DNA of 64,000 nt, taken from an uncultured Bacteroidota bacterium. GTDB lineage: Bacteria; Bacteroidota; Bacteroidia; JADZBD01. The number at the start of each line of letters is the position of its first letter. The stretch's first letter is position 1. Under the pieces are notes generated by a model. That model had not been told where the DNA came from, made no database searches, and was given only the letters and a program-made list of their open reading frames with translations. The position numbers and the translations under genes were made by a program. Positions 42,438 through 51,256 of this stretch are shown piece by piece. The DNA lies in the NCBI GenBank assembly GCA_937924855.1, contig CALEYQ010000063.1, forward strand, positions 1 to 64,000, given 5' to 3'.

Positions 42438-43760
42438 TTGGATCCCGACCCTGCCATATCAGTTTTACTTTCCGGACTCCTGTTTTATACCGGCGGATTC
42501 ACGGCTTTCCATGCCTTTCTGCTGTCCCTTATTGCACTTCTTCTTGTTTTTTCCGGATGTTTCAGCGGATCTGAGATTGCCTTTTTTTCGCTACGCAATT
42601 CGGATCTGGAAAAACTCGATAAGCAGTCGCCAAGGGTTGCCGAAATAATTCGTGAAATTTTACGCAAACCGAAATTGCTGCTGGCCACAATTCTTGTAGG
42701 TAACAATCTGGTAAATATTACCATCGTAATTTTGTCCACCGTCCTATTCAATGATTTATTCTCCTTTGGGGAGCACCCCACCGCCGGGTTTTTGATTCAG
42801 GTTATCGGAGTTACTTTTCTCCTGCTTTTGTTCGGAGAGGTTATACCAAAAACTTTCAGTGGCAAAAAACCGCTTGAGGTTAGTCTTTTCATGGCCTATC
42901 CTATATTGGTCAGTCAGCGGATATTATTTCCAGCCAGTCGCGTTCTCATGGCTTCCTCCACCTGGTTCGAAAAAAAAATAGGCTCCAGGGAAATTTCACT
43001 ATCGGTTGATGAACTTTCACAGGCCCTGGAAATCACAAGCGACGACAACACCCCGGAAACCGAAAAAAAATTATTGCGGGGCATCGTAAAATTCGGAAAG
43101 CTGGATGTGGCTCAGGTAATGAAGCCCAGACCGGATGTGGTTGCTCTGGAAAAATCCACCCCCTTCAATAAGGTAATCGACACCATCCGTAACAGCGGGT
43201 TCTCACGTATGCCTGTTTACGAAGGCACACTTGACAAAATTGCCGGCATCATTCACATTAAAGATCTTATCCCCTATTCCTCTTCCCCTCCCGGCTTTCG
43301 CTGGAATGAATTAATCAGGCCGGCCTTTTTTGTACCTGAAACAAAAATGATTGATGATCTTTTGAGGGAATTTCAGGGTAAGAAAATTCACCTGGCCATC
43401 GTTGTAGATGAATACGGTGGCACCTCAGGCATTATTACCCTGGAGGATATCATTGAGGAAATAGTGGGAGAAATCAACGATGAATTTGATGTAGAGGAAA
43501 TTGTATATTCACGCCTCGACCCGAAGAATTTTGTATTTGAAGGGAAAATTACCCTCACCGACCTTGCCCGGATTTTAAACATTGATCCGGAAATCTTCCT
43601 TCAGAAGAAAAAAGAATCGGATACCCTGGCCGGGTTTATTCTTGAAATAACGGGAAGGATACCCGGCAAAAATGAAAAGGTAGTTTTTAATAAGCTTGAA
43701 TTCATTATAGAATCTACCGACGGGCGTAGAATTAAACGGGTAAAAGTAAAACTCCCCTAA
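42438..43760 (+). CDS. gldE: Gliding motility protein GldE (CNNM/CBS/CorC-type)
   Basis: 440 residues with a CNNM (DUF21) membrane domain of about four helices (about 8-200), then two CBS domains (about 205-330, KPRPDVVALEKSTPF, HIKDLIPYSSS, IVVDEYGGTSGIITLEDIIEEIVGEI) and a C-terminal CorC_HlyC domain (about 345-440). GldE is needed with GldD for gliding in F. johnsoniae, though its molecular role is unclear; the family's relatives are Mg/Co efflux proteins. The start is TTG 42438: no ATG precedes the first helix, and upstream codons back to the ssb stop hold only ATT. It is 9 bp upstream of gldD in one operon. Confidence 0.93.
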   Translation: MDPDPAISVLLSGLLFYTGGFTAFHAFLLSLIALLLVFSGCFSGSEIAFFSLRNSDLEKLDKQSPRVAEIIREILRKPKLLLATILVGNNLVNITIVILSTVLFNDLFSFGEHPTAGFLIQVIGVTFLLLLFGEVIPKTFSGKKPLEVSLFMAYPILVSQRILFPASRVLMASSTWFEKKIGSREISLSVDELSQALEITSDDNTPETEKKLLRGIVKFGKLDVAQVMKPRPDVVALEKSTPFNKVIDTIRNSGFSRMPVYEGTLDKIAGIIHIKDLIPYSSSPPGFRWNELIRPAFFVPETKMIDDLLREFQGKKIHLAIVVDEYGGTSGIITLEDIIEEIVGEINDEFDVEEIVYSRLDPKNFVFEGKITLTDLARILNIDPEIFLQKKKESDTLAGFILEITGRIPGKNEKVVFNKLEFIIESTDGRRIKRVKVKLP

Positions 43761-43769
43761 ATTTCTTAT

Positions 43770-44348
43770 ATGGTAAAAAACATTTTCCCGCTGGCTGTTT
43801 TCACAGTATTGTTCTTTTCGGCCTGTGAAAACGAGGATGAATTTACACCGAGGCCCAGGGGGTATTACAGAATCGATATGCCCGAGAAATCGTATGCCCG
43901 ATGGGATTCCACCTGCCCCTACTCGTTTGAAATTCCTTCCTATGGAAAAATTCTTCCCGACCCGGAGGGAAACAAAGAGCCATGCTGGATAAATCTGGAT
44001 TTTCCACGCTTCAAAGCCACGCTTCACCTCAGCTACAAAAAAGTAGACAAAAACCTGCCTGAACTGCTTGAGCAATCAAGAACACTGGCCATTCAGCACC
44101 AGGTAAAGGCAAGCGGCATGCGGGAAAACCCGGTAATAAATCCTGAAGACAAGGTTTACGGGCTGATATATGAGTTTTCAGGGAATACCGCCTCCTCACT
44201 GCAGGTATACCTTACCGACAGCACCCTGAATTTTGTCAGAGGGGCTTTATATTTCTGGGCCAGACCCAATGCCGACAGTTTGAAGCCTGTGCTGGGATTT
44301 CTGAAAGAAGACATTTTCCACATGGTGGAAACCTTCCGGTGGAAATAA
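43770..44348 (+). CDS. gldD: Gliding motility lipoprotein GldD
   Basis: 192 residues. Lipobox FFSAC (Cys19) puts it in the inner or outer membrane as a lipoprotein. Family hallmarks RPRGYYRIDMPEKSY (about 28-42), WINLDFPRFKATLHLSYKK and YGLIYEFSGNTASSLQ are all present. GldD is required for gliding motility and T9SS function in Flavobacterium. It is last in ssb-gldE-gldD, starting 9 bp after gldE, and is followed by a terminator. Confidence 0.95.
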   Translation: MVKNIFPLAVFTVLFFSACENEDEFTPRPRGYYRIDMPEKSYARWDSTCPYSFEIPSYGKILPDPEGNKEPCWINLDFPRFKATLHLSYKKVDKNLPELLEQSRTLAIQHQVKASGMRENPVINPEDKVYGLIYEFSGNTASSLQVYLTDSTLNFVRGALYFWARPNADSLKPVLGFLKEDIFHMVETFRWK

Positions 44349-44350
44349 AA

Positions 44351-44374
44351 AAAGCCCCGCAAATGCGGGGCCTT
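44351..44374. terminator. Bidirectional terminator between gldD and the Omp28-like gene
   Basis: Stem GCCCCGC/GCGGGGC with an AAAT loop (44354-44371), with a T-run on the minus strand; serves both convergent genes. Confidence 0.82.
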
Positions 44375-44394
44375 TCTCTCCATTAATTAAATTC

Positions 44395-46458
44395 TTAGTG
44401 AACCACGTTCATGGGCTTGCTGTGGAATACATTTCCATTACCGGTAATCCGGTAGAAATATGTTCCTGACTCAAGCGAAGAAGTATTCAGATTTACATAG
44501 ATGGTTCCGGCGGGAACATTCTGCATGTAAACTACTTTTCCGGTTAAATCAACAACCTCAAGCTTTACATCAACGGTTAAATTATCAAAAGGAATAACCG
44601 TTGATTCGTTAGCAGGGTTGGGGAAGTTTTGTCCCAATGATACAGCCTGCATGGCGTTATCGAATTCTTCAGTGCTGGTTAATCCCCAGAACCAATCGTG
44701 CGATAATTTCAGGATGGTGTTTTTGCTGGCAGTTTGGGAAAGCTGCTCAATACCAATTCCCAGGTAAACGGTTTTATAGGTTCCGTTGGTGGCTCGCATT
44801 CCGGAGCGCTTGTTTACATTACTGTTGTAGTAATAAATTACCTGGCCCAGGCCGGCTACCGTGAGTTCATCAGGGTAGTAATTAGCTGACCCATAAACGG
44901 TATTGGTAATAGCATGGTTTCCGCTGGCTCCGAAAATTGGATCGGCAGCGTTTGCGGTAAGTTGGGTGTTGGTTGCGCCACCGTCGGCACCATAACCCGC
45001 ATTCATATAATTGGTGAAGAAATTACGGGTATTGGTTGTCCAGTAAGGAGATTGCGCATCCCATGTTTCCCATGCAATATCCTGTCCGCAAATAAACATA
45101 CACTTTCCTGAAGTATTCAGGAAGGTACTTAGCTGGGCAACCAGCGCGTCAGTGAGAGTTGGAAACGACCAGGCCATATTCATGTACAGGTTTTTTACGT
45201 TTCCAACAGCTCCATCCATTATGGCTCTGGTGAGAACATTCACATCTGTGATGGCATAATTGGTGTTTCCGGCAAATTGGAGACCGGCAGTAAACTGAGC
45301 CTGAAACTGAGATGGGAATCCGGTTCCGGTTCCTAATCCGCTGGTATTGTTAACCACCAGATCAGTTACGTTGGAAATAACATAAACGGTCATTTCCATG
45401 GGAGGAGCCTGAGGGTTTGAAACCGAAGTCATAGACAGTTTAAATGTTCCAACGCCGGGAGTTGCATTTGGGGTTACATTAATAACTGTTGGATAATTTG
45501 TGTTGGCAGGAATGGTTACCTGAGCAGTGGTGGTATAGTTAACAGCATTAACTGAAAATCCGCTCGTCCATCCGGCAGGAGCCGTTGAAGTCAGGGTATA
45601 ATTGAACTGCTCGCTCACATTTCCGCTGTTTCCGGTCTGGAAATTAAAGGAAGACTGGGCTGAAGTAGTTCCCTGCTGAACCAATTGTGTCGGTGCAAAC
45701 ATAACTGCATTAATAACCTGATCGAAAGAAGCACCCGCCTGAATTACTTCCTTGGTAGTATTGTTTTGAAGGAAAACAATAACACCCAATTCATTCGAAT
45801 TTTGGGCTAAGCTTTCATTATAGGTAAAAGGACCCCAGGTAGCTGAATTCCCCTGCGTTGGAAGGGTAAATGCCTGTCCGTTTGTTTGAGGCTGCAACAT
45901 GTCCAGGAATACATTGGGGAAATAAGTTTCTCCGTTGTTTCCGGGAGGGGTTGCATAGGTTCTGTTACGCTCGATGATGGCGCCCAGGATATTGTAAGAT
46001 CCGGCAGGAGGAGCGCCTACTGAAGTTACCGTTACGTTTACCGTACGCGTGGTTCCGTTATCTACTTCATTAACCAAAATTTTCAAGGGACTTCCTTCGC
46101 TCCAATACATATTCACATCGGATTGAGAGAAAGCACTTGGTGCTCCCGCTTTACGGTTTCCAAGCAATTTCACATGAGGAACACCCGTAACACTGTAATA
46201 AGTAGTACGACCCGCATTATCTGTTGTGTTCGCAGAATACATAGGATCTACTCCGGGCCAGCTGGTGTGGTAGGAAATGTGCCTAACCTTTTGGGGGTTG
46301 GGATCCAGAATGTTCGTTTTAAAGCCGGGGTTCTGACTGGCGCAGGGACCGCAGGAAGCCTGGGTAAACTGCTCCATCAAAACATACTTGGCACACTGAG
46401 CCTGGGCGGCAAATGCAAAACCCATAGCGGCGGCAAGTGTCAGGGTAATTTTTTTCAT
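44395..46458 (-). CDS. Omp28-related secreted protein with thioredoxin-like CGPC and T9SS sorting domain
   Basis: 687 residues. Signal peptide (1-20, ending AAQAQ), then an Omp28-like thioredoxin-fold domain (about 24-260) with CGPC at 36-39, a disulfide-exchange motif, and the following GVPHVKLLGN cis-Pro loop (about 108-120). A fibronectin-like region follows (about 260-365), then another unassigned domain with Cys. The C-terminal part (about 595-687) is a type A T9SS sorting domain with NFPNPANEST and the end SKPMNVVH. It may act on extracellular thiols or as a surface adhesin; enzymatic activity is inferred from the CGPC only. A perfect -7 element (46498-46505) is upstream. Confidence 0.87.
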   Translation of the reverse strand: MKKITLTLAAAMGFAFAAQAQCAKYVLMEQFTQASCGPCASQNPGFKTNILDPNPQKVRHISYHTSWPGVDPMYSANTTDNAGRTTYYSVTGVPHVKLLGNRKAGAPSAFSQSDVNMYWSEGSPLKILVNEVDNGTTRTVNVTVTSVGAPPAGSYNILGAIIERNRTYATPPGNNGETYFPNVFLDMLQPQTNGQAFTLPTQGNSATWGPFTYNESLAQNSNELGVIVFLQNNTTKEVIQAGASFDQVINAVMFAPTQLVQQGTTSAQSSFNFQTGNSGNVSEQFNYTLTSTAPAGWTSGFSVNAVNYTTTAQVTIPANTNYPTVINVTPNATPGVGTFKLSMTSVSNPQAPPMEMTVYVISNVTDLVVNNTSGLGTGTGFPSQFQAQFTAGLQFAGNTNYAITDVNVLTRAIMDGAVGNVKNLYMNMAWSFPTLTDALVAQLSTFLNTSGKCMFICGQDIAWETWDAQSPYWTTNTRNFFTNYMNAGYGADGGATNTQLTANAADPIFGASGNHAITNTVYGSANYYPDELTVAGLGQVIYYYNSNVNKRSGMRATNGTYKTVYLGIGIEQLSQTASKNTILKLSHDWFWGLTSTEEFDNAMQAVSLGQNFPNPANESTVIPFDNLTVDVKLEVVDLTGKVVYMQNVPAGTIYVNLNTSSLESGTYFYRITGNGNVFHSKPMNVVH

Positions 46459-46497
46459 GATTGATTAGATTTAATTAATGGTAGGATTTGTTTCAAA

Positions 46498-46505
46498 CAA
46501 ATATA
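46498..46505 (-). promoter_or_regulatory. -7 promoter element TATATTTG of the Omp28-like gene
   Basis: Perfect TAnnTTTG on the minus strand, 39 nt before the ATG at 46458. No matching -33 box. Confidence 0.5.
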
Positions 46506-46640
46506 TAATTCCGGCTAATTTAATAAAAGCCCGGTTTAGTAGCAAATTTGCAAAAAGCGTATAATTTCAAAACAAATATTCTCAGGACCAATTCATAGAA
46601 CTTCCTTAAAACCAGTGCATTTACCATTAAAACAAAGCCT

Positions 46641-46648
46641 TATCTTCG
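46641..46648 (+). promoter_or_regulatory. -7-like element TATCTTCG before recG
   Basis: Seven of eight bases match TAnnTTTG (a C replaces a T); TTAG separates it from the ATG at 46653, as in the other leaderless-type starts. Confidence 0.4.
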
Positions 46649-46652
46649 TTAG

Positions 46653-48764
46653 ATGGACCCGCAAATCCTGCAAACATCCATCGAGTACCTCAAAGGGGTG
46701 GGACCCGTAAAGGGCGATGCCCTTAAAAAGGAGCTTGGGATATTCAGATATGCCGACCTTTTGCACCATTATCCCTTTCGTTATGTTGACCGGACCCAAT
46801 TTCATAAAATCAGTGAGATAAGTCCTGATATGCCTTCAGTTCAACTGAGTGGAAAAATCCTCCGGTGCGAAATCGTAGGACAAAAAAGGGGAAAACGCTT
46901 TGCAGCCTACCTGGAAGATGATTCAGGAACGGTTGAATTGATATGGTTTCAGGGAATAAAATGGATTAAGGAAAAGGTAAAACCCGGAAAATCCTTTGTG
47001 GTTTTCGGAAAACCGAATTTTTACGGAAGAAAATTATCCATTGCGCATCCGGAACTCGAAGAAACCGGCGGTGCCTCCCCGGATGAATTATCAGGCGCCT
47101 TTTCACCCGTTTACCACACCACCGAAAACTTAAAAGCAAAGGGGCTGGACTCAAGGGGTTTCCAGCGTTTAACCCGGCAATTATTACAGGAGCTTAAAGG
47201 CCAAATTCCGGAAATTCTACCCGAAAAACTTCTTTCGGGTTACCGGTTGATGGGCCGGGATGAAGCTTTTCAGAAAATCCATTTTCCCGAAACTTCAGAA
47301 GACCAGGAGAAAGCCGGATTCCGGATAAAATTTGAGGAATTGCTCTTTACCCAGTTGCGCCTCATCCGTATGAAACTGCTCCGGGAAAAAAAAGTCAGGG
47401 GTCCTTTGTTTAAAGAAGTAGGTGAAATTTTTAACACTTTTTTCAAAAGCCACCTACCCTTTGAATTAACCGGAGCCCAAAAGAGAGTGATAAAAGAAAT
47501 TCGTTCCGATACCGCTACCGGACAACAGATGAACCGCCTCCTTCAGGGTGATGTGGGTAGCGGAAAAACATTAGTGGCCCTCATGAGCATGCTGCTGGCC
47601 CTCGATAACGGATATCAGGCCGCATTAATGGTTCCCACCGAAATTCTGGCCAACCAACATTACGACACGCTGATGAATCTTGTGAAGGGAATGGGTATCA
47701 ACATTGGCCTCCTCACGGGAAGTACCAAAACTTCAGAAAGAAAACAAATTCAACTATTGCTGGAATCCGGAGAACTCCATATCCTGATTGGAACCCATGC
47801 GCTAATTGAAGAAGATGTTACTTTTAAAAACCTTGGCTTTGTAGTCATCGACGAGCAACATAAATTCGGAGTGGCACAAAGGGCCAGGCTATGGAAAAAA
47901 GGCCGGGATTTTCCACCTCATGTTTTGGTAATGACGGCCACTCCCATTCCCCGAACCCTGGCCATGACCTTATATGGCGACCTCGACATCAGTATTATTG
48001 ATGAATTGCCACCGGGACGAACTCCTGTAAGCACCCTGCATCGTTACGAAACCCACAGAGCAAGACTCTGGGGCTTTTTAAAAGAACAAATCCGGGAAGG
48101 AAGACAGGTATATATTGTTTATCCCCTGATTGAAGAATCGGAAAAACTGGACCTGAATAATTTGTACGAGGGCTATGAATCGGTTTGCAGGGATTTTCCT
48201 CCTCCTGAATACCGGGTTAGTATAGTACATGGAAAGATGAATTCGGCGGACAAAGATTTTGAGATGCGGCGGTTCGAAAAAAAAGAAACCCAGATTCTTG
48301 TGGCTACCACCGTTATCGAAGTGGGTGTAAATATTCCCAACGCAACCGTAATGGTTATTGAAAATGCGGAACGGTTCGGACTTGCCCAATTGCACCAGCT
48401 AAGGGGGCGGGTTGGCAGAGGTGCGGATAAAAGCTATTGCGTTTTGATGACCTCACATAAGTTAACCGCGGAAGCAAAGGCCCGCATAGGAACCATGTGT
48501 GAAACCACCGACGGATTCCGGATTGCCGAGGTAGATTTAAAACTTCGCGGGCCCGGGGATTTGTTAGGCACACAGCAATCCGGCGAGATGCCCTTGCGGC
48601 TGGCCGACCTGGTAAGGGATCAGCAAATATTACATATTGCCCGGAATGTGGCCATAAACCTGCTACAGGAAGACCCCGACCTGGCAAAACAGGAGCACGA
48701 AGGCATTCGCCTGCAGTTGCAACACCTTACCCGAAACACAGGTGCCTGGGAAAAAATCAGTTAA
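46653..48764 (+). CDS. recG: ATP-dependent DNA helicase RecG
   Basis: 703 residues, typical length. RecG reverses stalled forks and processes Holliday junctions. The N-terminal wedge/OB domain (about 55-150) is followed by Walker A LLQGDVGSGKT (about 296-306), DEQH (about 399-402), TATPIPRTLAMT (about 427-438), and the C-terminal helicase lobe with QLRGRVGRG (about 577-585). All are intact. A -7-like element is 4 nt upstream of the ATG. It is followed by pheT 62 bp later. Confidence 0.97.
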   Translation: MDPQILQTSIEYLKGVGPVKGDALKKELGIFRYADLLHHYPFRYVDRTQFHKISEISPDMPSVQLSGKILRCEIVGQKRGKRFAAYLEDDSGTVELIWFQGIKWIKEKVKPGKSFVVFGKPNFYGRKLSIAHPELEETGGASPDELSGAFSPVYHTTENLKAKGLDSRGFQRLTRQLLQELKGQIPEILPEKLLSGYRLMGRDEAFQKIHFPETSEDQEKAGFRIKFEELLFTQLRLIRMKLLREKKVRGPLFKEVGEIFNTFFKSHLPFELTGAQKRVIKEIRSDTATGQQMNRLLQGDVGSGKTLVALMSMLLALDNGYQAALMVPTEILANQHYDTLMNLVKGMGINIGLLTGSTKTSERKQIQLLLESGELHILIGTHALIEEDVTFKNLGFVVIDEQHKFGVAQRARLWKKGRDFPPHVLVMTATPIPRTLAMTLYGDLDISIIDELPPGRTPVSTLHRYETHRARLWGFLKEQIREGRQVYIVYPLIEESEKLDLNNLYEGYESVCRDFPPPEYRVSIVHGKMNSADKDFEMRRFEKKETQILVATTVIEVGVNIPNATVMVIENAERFGLAQLHQLRGRVGRGADKSYCVLMTSHKLTAEAKARIGTMCETTDGFRIAEVDLKLRGPGDLLGTQQSGEMPLRLADLVRDQQILHIARNVAINLLQEDPDLAKQEHEGIRLQLQHLTRNTGAWEKIS

Positions 48765-48799
48765 AGCTATCCGGACACGAATAAAAACCGGCATTTTTC

Positions 48800-48807
48800 T
48801 ACCTTTG
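48800..48807 (+). promoter_or_regulatory. -7 promoter element TACCTTTG of pheT
   Basis: Perfect TAnnTTTG, 19 nt before the ATG at 48827, so a short leader of about 13 nt. Confidence 0.5.
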
Positions 48808-48826
48808 TGCCTTTCGGTTCAGACCT

Positions 48827-51253
48827 ATGAAAATATCCTATTCCTGGCTCAAAGACATTTACCCCGATATTCCCGGGCCTGAAAAAACAGCAGGCATTTT
48901 AACTCAAACCGGATTGGAGGTGGAGTCGGTTACACGAACCGGAATTCATCCTGAATCGCTGCCTGGTCTTGTGGTGGGTGAAGTGCTTGAAGTAAGCAAA
49001 CACCCCAATGCCGACAAACTGTCGAATACCCGCGTGGATATCGGAGGCGGAATAATATTACCTATTGTTTGCGGTGCTAAAAATGTTGCTGCCGGCCAAA
49101 AAGTTGTGGTGGCCAAAACCGGAGCCAAATTATTTCCATCGACAGGAGAACCATTTACTATAAAAAAATCAAAAATCAGAGGGGAAGTATCGGAAGGCAT
49201 GATCTGTGCCGAAGATGAAATAGGATTAGGAACCTCGCATGATGGAATTATGGTTTTGGATCCCACACATAAACCGGGCACACCCATTGCAGCTGTTTTT
49301 CCTGCCGAAGGCGATTTTATTTTTGAAATCGGTCTCACCCCCAACCGCTCCGATGCTATCTCCCATTTCGGAGTTGCGCGTGATATTTATGCCGCAATGT
49401 TCCGTGAGAAAACCGCCGGCCCTGTACTAAAAGGTATTTCGGATCCCAAAGAAATTAAAACCGACAAAAAATTCAACGTAAAGGTTGAAAGCCCCGAAGC
49501 CTGTTTAAGATACTCAGGGCTCCTGCTCCAAAATGTTACCGTCGGAGAATCGCCGGATTGGATGAAAAAAAGATTGGTAGCAGCAGGATTGCGCCCTATT
49601 AATAATGTGGTTGACATAACCAATTATGTGATGCTGGAATTGGGCCAACCCCTGCATGCCTTTGATGCCGACAAGTTGGGCGGAAATGCGATTGTGGTAA
49701 AAAAACCGGCTTCTGCAACTGTTTTTACTACCCTCGACGGTCAGCAACGAAAAATAAGTGCTGATGATCTCATGATTTGTGATGCCGAAAAACCCTTATG
49801 TATTGCCGGCGTTTTTGGCGGACTTGAATCCGGAGTGAGCACAGCAACAAAAAATATTTTTTTAGAATCGGCCTGTTTTGAACCGGTTCATATCCGGAAA
49901 ACCGGAAAAAGGCTGGGACTTAAAACCGACTCTTCCTTTCGATTTGAACGCGGTACCGATCCGGAAATTACGCTTACAGCTCTGCTCAGAGCCACAAAAC
50001 TCCTGAATGAAATTTGCGGTGCCGAACCGGCTTCCGCCCTCTGCGATATTTATCCCAAGCCACCGGCCAAAAAAATTATTGATTACAAACCGGCCGACTT
50101 TGAAAACCTTACCGGACTGAAACCCGAAACTTCTGAGTTGAAAGAAATTCTACGCAGGCTCGACATAAAAATTATTTCGGAAAACGGTGGCGTACTCAGT
50201 CTTGAAATCCCCCAGTATCGCACCGATGTAAAACGGGTGGTTGATGTAACTGAGGAAATTTTGAGAATTTATGGGTATAACGAAGTCCCACTGCCCGATA
50301 GATTTCGCACCGCACTCAGTCAGGGCCCAAAACCCGACCGGGAATTATTGCGTTTGAAAATATCGGAGCGACTGGCAGGAGCAGGATTTTTCGAGATTTT
50401 TAATAATTCATTGGGTAAATCCGGGGTGGGAACCGAAAAGAATTCCGGGCCTGTAAAAATTTTAAACCCCTTGAGTCAGGATCTGGAATTTCTGAGAACC
50501 TCTCTCCTACCCGGCTTTTTGCAATCCATTGCCTTTAACCGAAACCGGAAGCAAATGAATTTGCGGTTTTTCGAGTTCGGAAAAGTGTACTCGGTGAAAG
50601 GAGAACAGACGGCTCTCAAGAATTTTCATGAGGAAGAAATGCTGGGATTGGCCATAACCGGTAACAAAACCGAAGAAAGCTGGACAGGTACACATACCCC
50701 GCACAGTATTTATTTTTTAAAAAATACCCTGCATCAAATTTTCTCATCGCTGGGATTGCCTCTTGATTATAAACCTATGGAAGCCCGCGAAGCAGGAAGT
50801 GGCCTTGAGGTTTATTCCGGTTCAACCCTATTGGGAATGTTGATTTCCGTAAATCCCGGTCTGTTAAAAGGAGAAGACATTCGTGGTAATGTTTTCTTTG
50901 CCTCGCTTTCCTGGGACAAAATGCTTTCCCTGGTTCCCACCCGTGCCCTGGCCTATAAAGAAATAAGCAAATTTCCCGAGGTTATCAGAGATCTTGCTCT
51001 TGTAATACCTTCCGGCCTAACCTATGAAGCCATTGAGAAAACATCGTTTGAAACCGAGAAAGAACTTCTCAGGAAAGTAGAGCTTTTTGATGTGTATGAA
51101 GGAGAAAAAATAGGAAAAGGAAAAAAAAGTTATGCGGTACGATTTACGCTCAGCGATCCTCAATCTACCCTCACGGATGAGCGTGTTGAAAATTCCATGC
51201 AAAGTCTGATAAAAATTTTCAGGGAAACACTGGGCGCAGAAATCAGGTCCTGA
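48827..51253 (+). CDS. pheT: Phenylalanine-tRNA ligase beta subunit
   Basis: 808 residues, complete. Charges tRNA-Phe together with PheS, which is not in the window. Order: N-terminal part (MKISYSWLKDI), tRNA-binding domain (about 40-150), B3/4 editing domain (about 215-385) that removes mischarged Tyr, B5 (about 405-475), catalytic-like domain (about 480-690) and the FDX-ACB anticodon-binding domain at the C-terminus (about 715-808). The start has a -7 element 19 nt upstream. It is 3 bp upstream of hrpB, so the pair is an operon. The split from pheS is common in Bacteroidota. Confidence 0.97.
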   Translation: MKISYSWLKDIYPDIPGPEKTAGILTQTGLEVESVTRTGIHPESLPGLVVGEVLEVSKHPNADKLSNTRVDIGGGIILPIVCGAKNVAAGQKVVVAKTGAKLFPSTGEPFTIKKSKIRGEVSEGMICAEDEIGLGTSHDGIMVLDPTHKPGTPIAAVFPAEGDFIFEIGLTPNRSDAISHFGVARDIYAAMFREKTAGPVLKGISDPKEIKTDKKFNVKVESPEACLRYSGLLLQNVTVGESPDWMKKRLVAAGLRPINNVVDITNYVMLELGQPLHAFDADKLGGNAIVVKKPASATVFTTLDGQQRKISADDLMICDAEKPLCIAGVFGGLESGVSTATKNIFLESACFEPVHIRKTGKRLGLKTDSSFRFERGTDPEITLTALLRATKLLNEICGAEPASALCDIYPKPPAKKIIDYKPADFENLTGLKPETSELKEILRRLDIKIISENGGVLSLEIPQYRTDVKRVVDVTEEILRIYGYNEVPLPDRFRTALSQGPKPDRELLRLKISERLAGAGFFEIFNNSLGKSGVGTEKNSGPVKILNPLSQDLEFLRTSLLPGFLQSIAFNRNRKQMNLRFFEFGKVYSVKGEQTALKNFHEEEMLGLAITGNKTEESWTGTHTPHSIYFLKNTLHQIFSSLGLPLDYKPMEAREAGSGLEVYSGSTLLGMLISVNPGLLKGEDIRGNVFFASLSWDKMLSLVPTRALAYKEISKFPEVIRDLALVIPSGLTYEAIEKTSFETEKELLRKVELFDVYEGEKIGKGKKSYAVRFTLSDPQSTLTDERVENSMQSLIKIFRETLGAEIRS

Positions 51254-51256
51254 GGA

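Noticed and set aside
48765..48826. Phe-attenuator leader for pheT
   Set aside because: Only about 62 bp, no Phe-rich leader peptide and no terminator hairpin pair; the -7 element lies within it.
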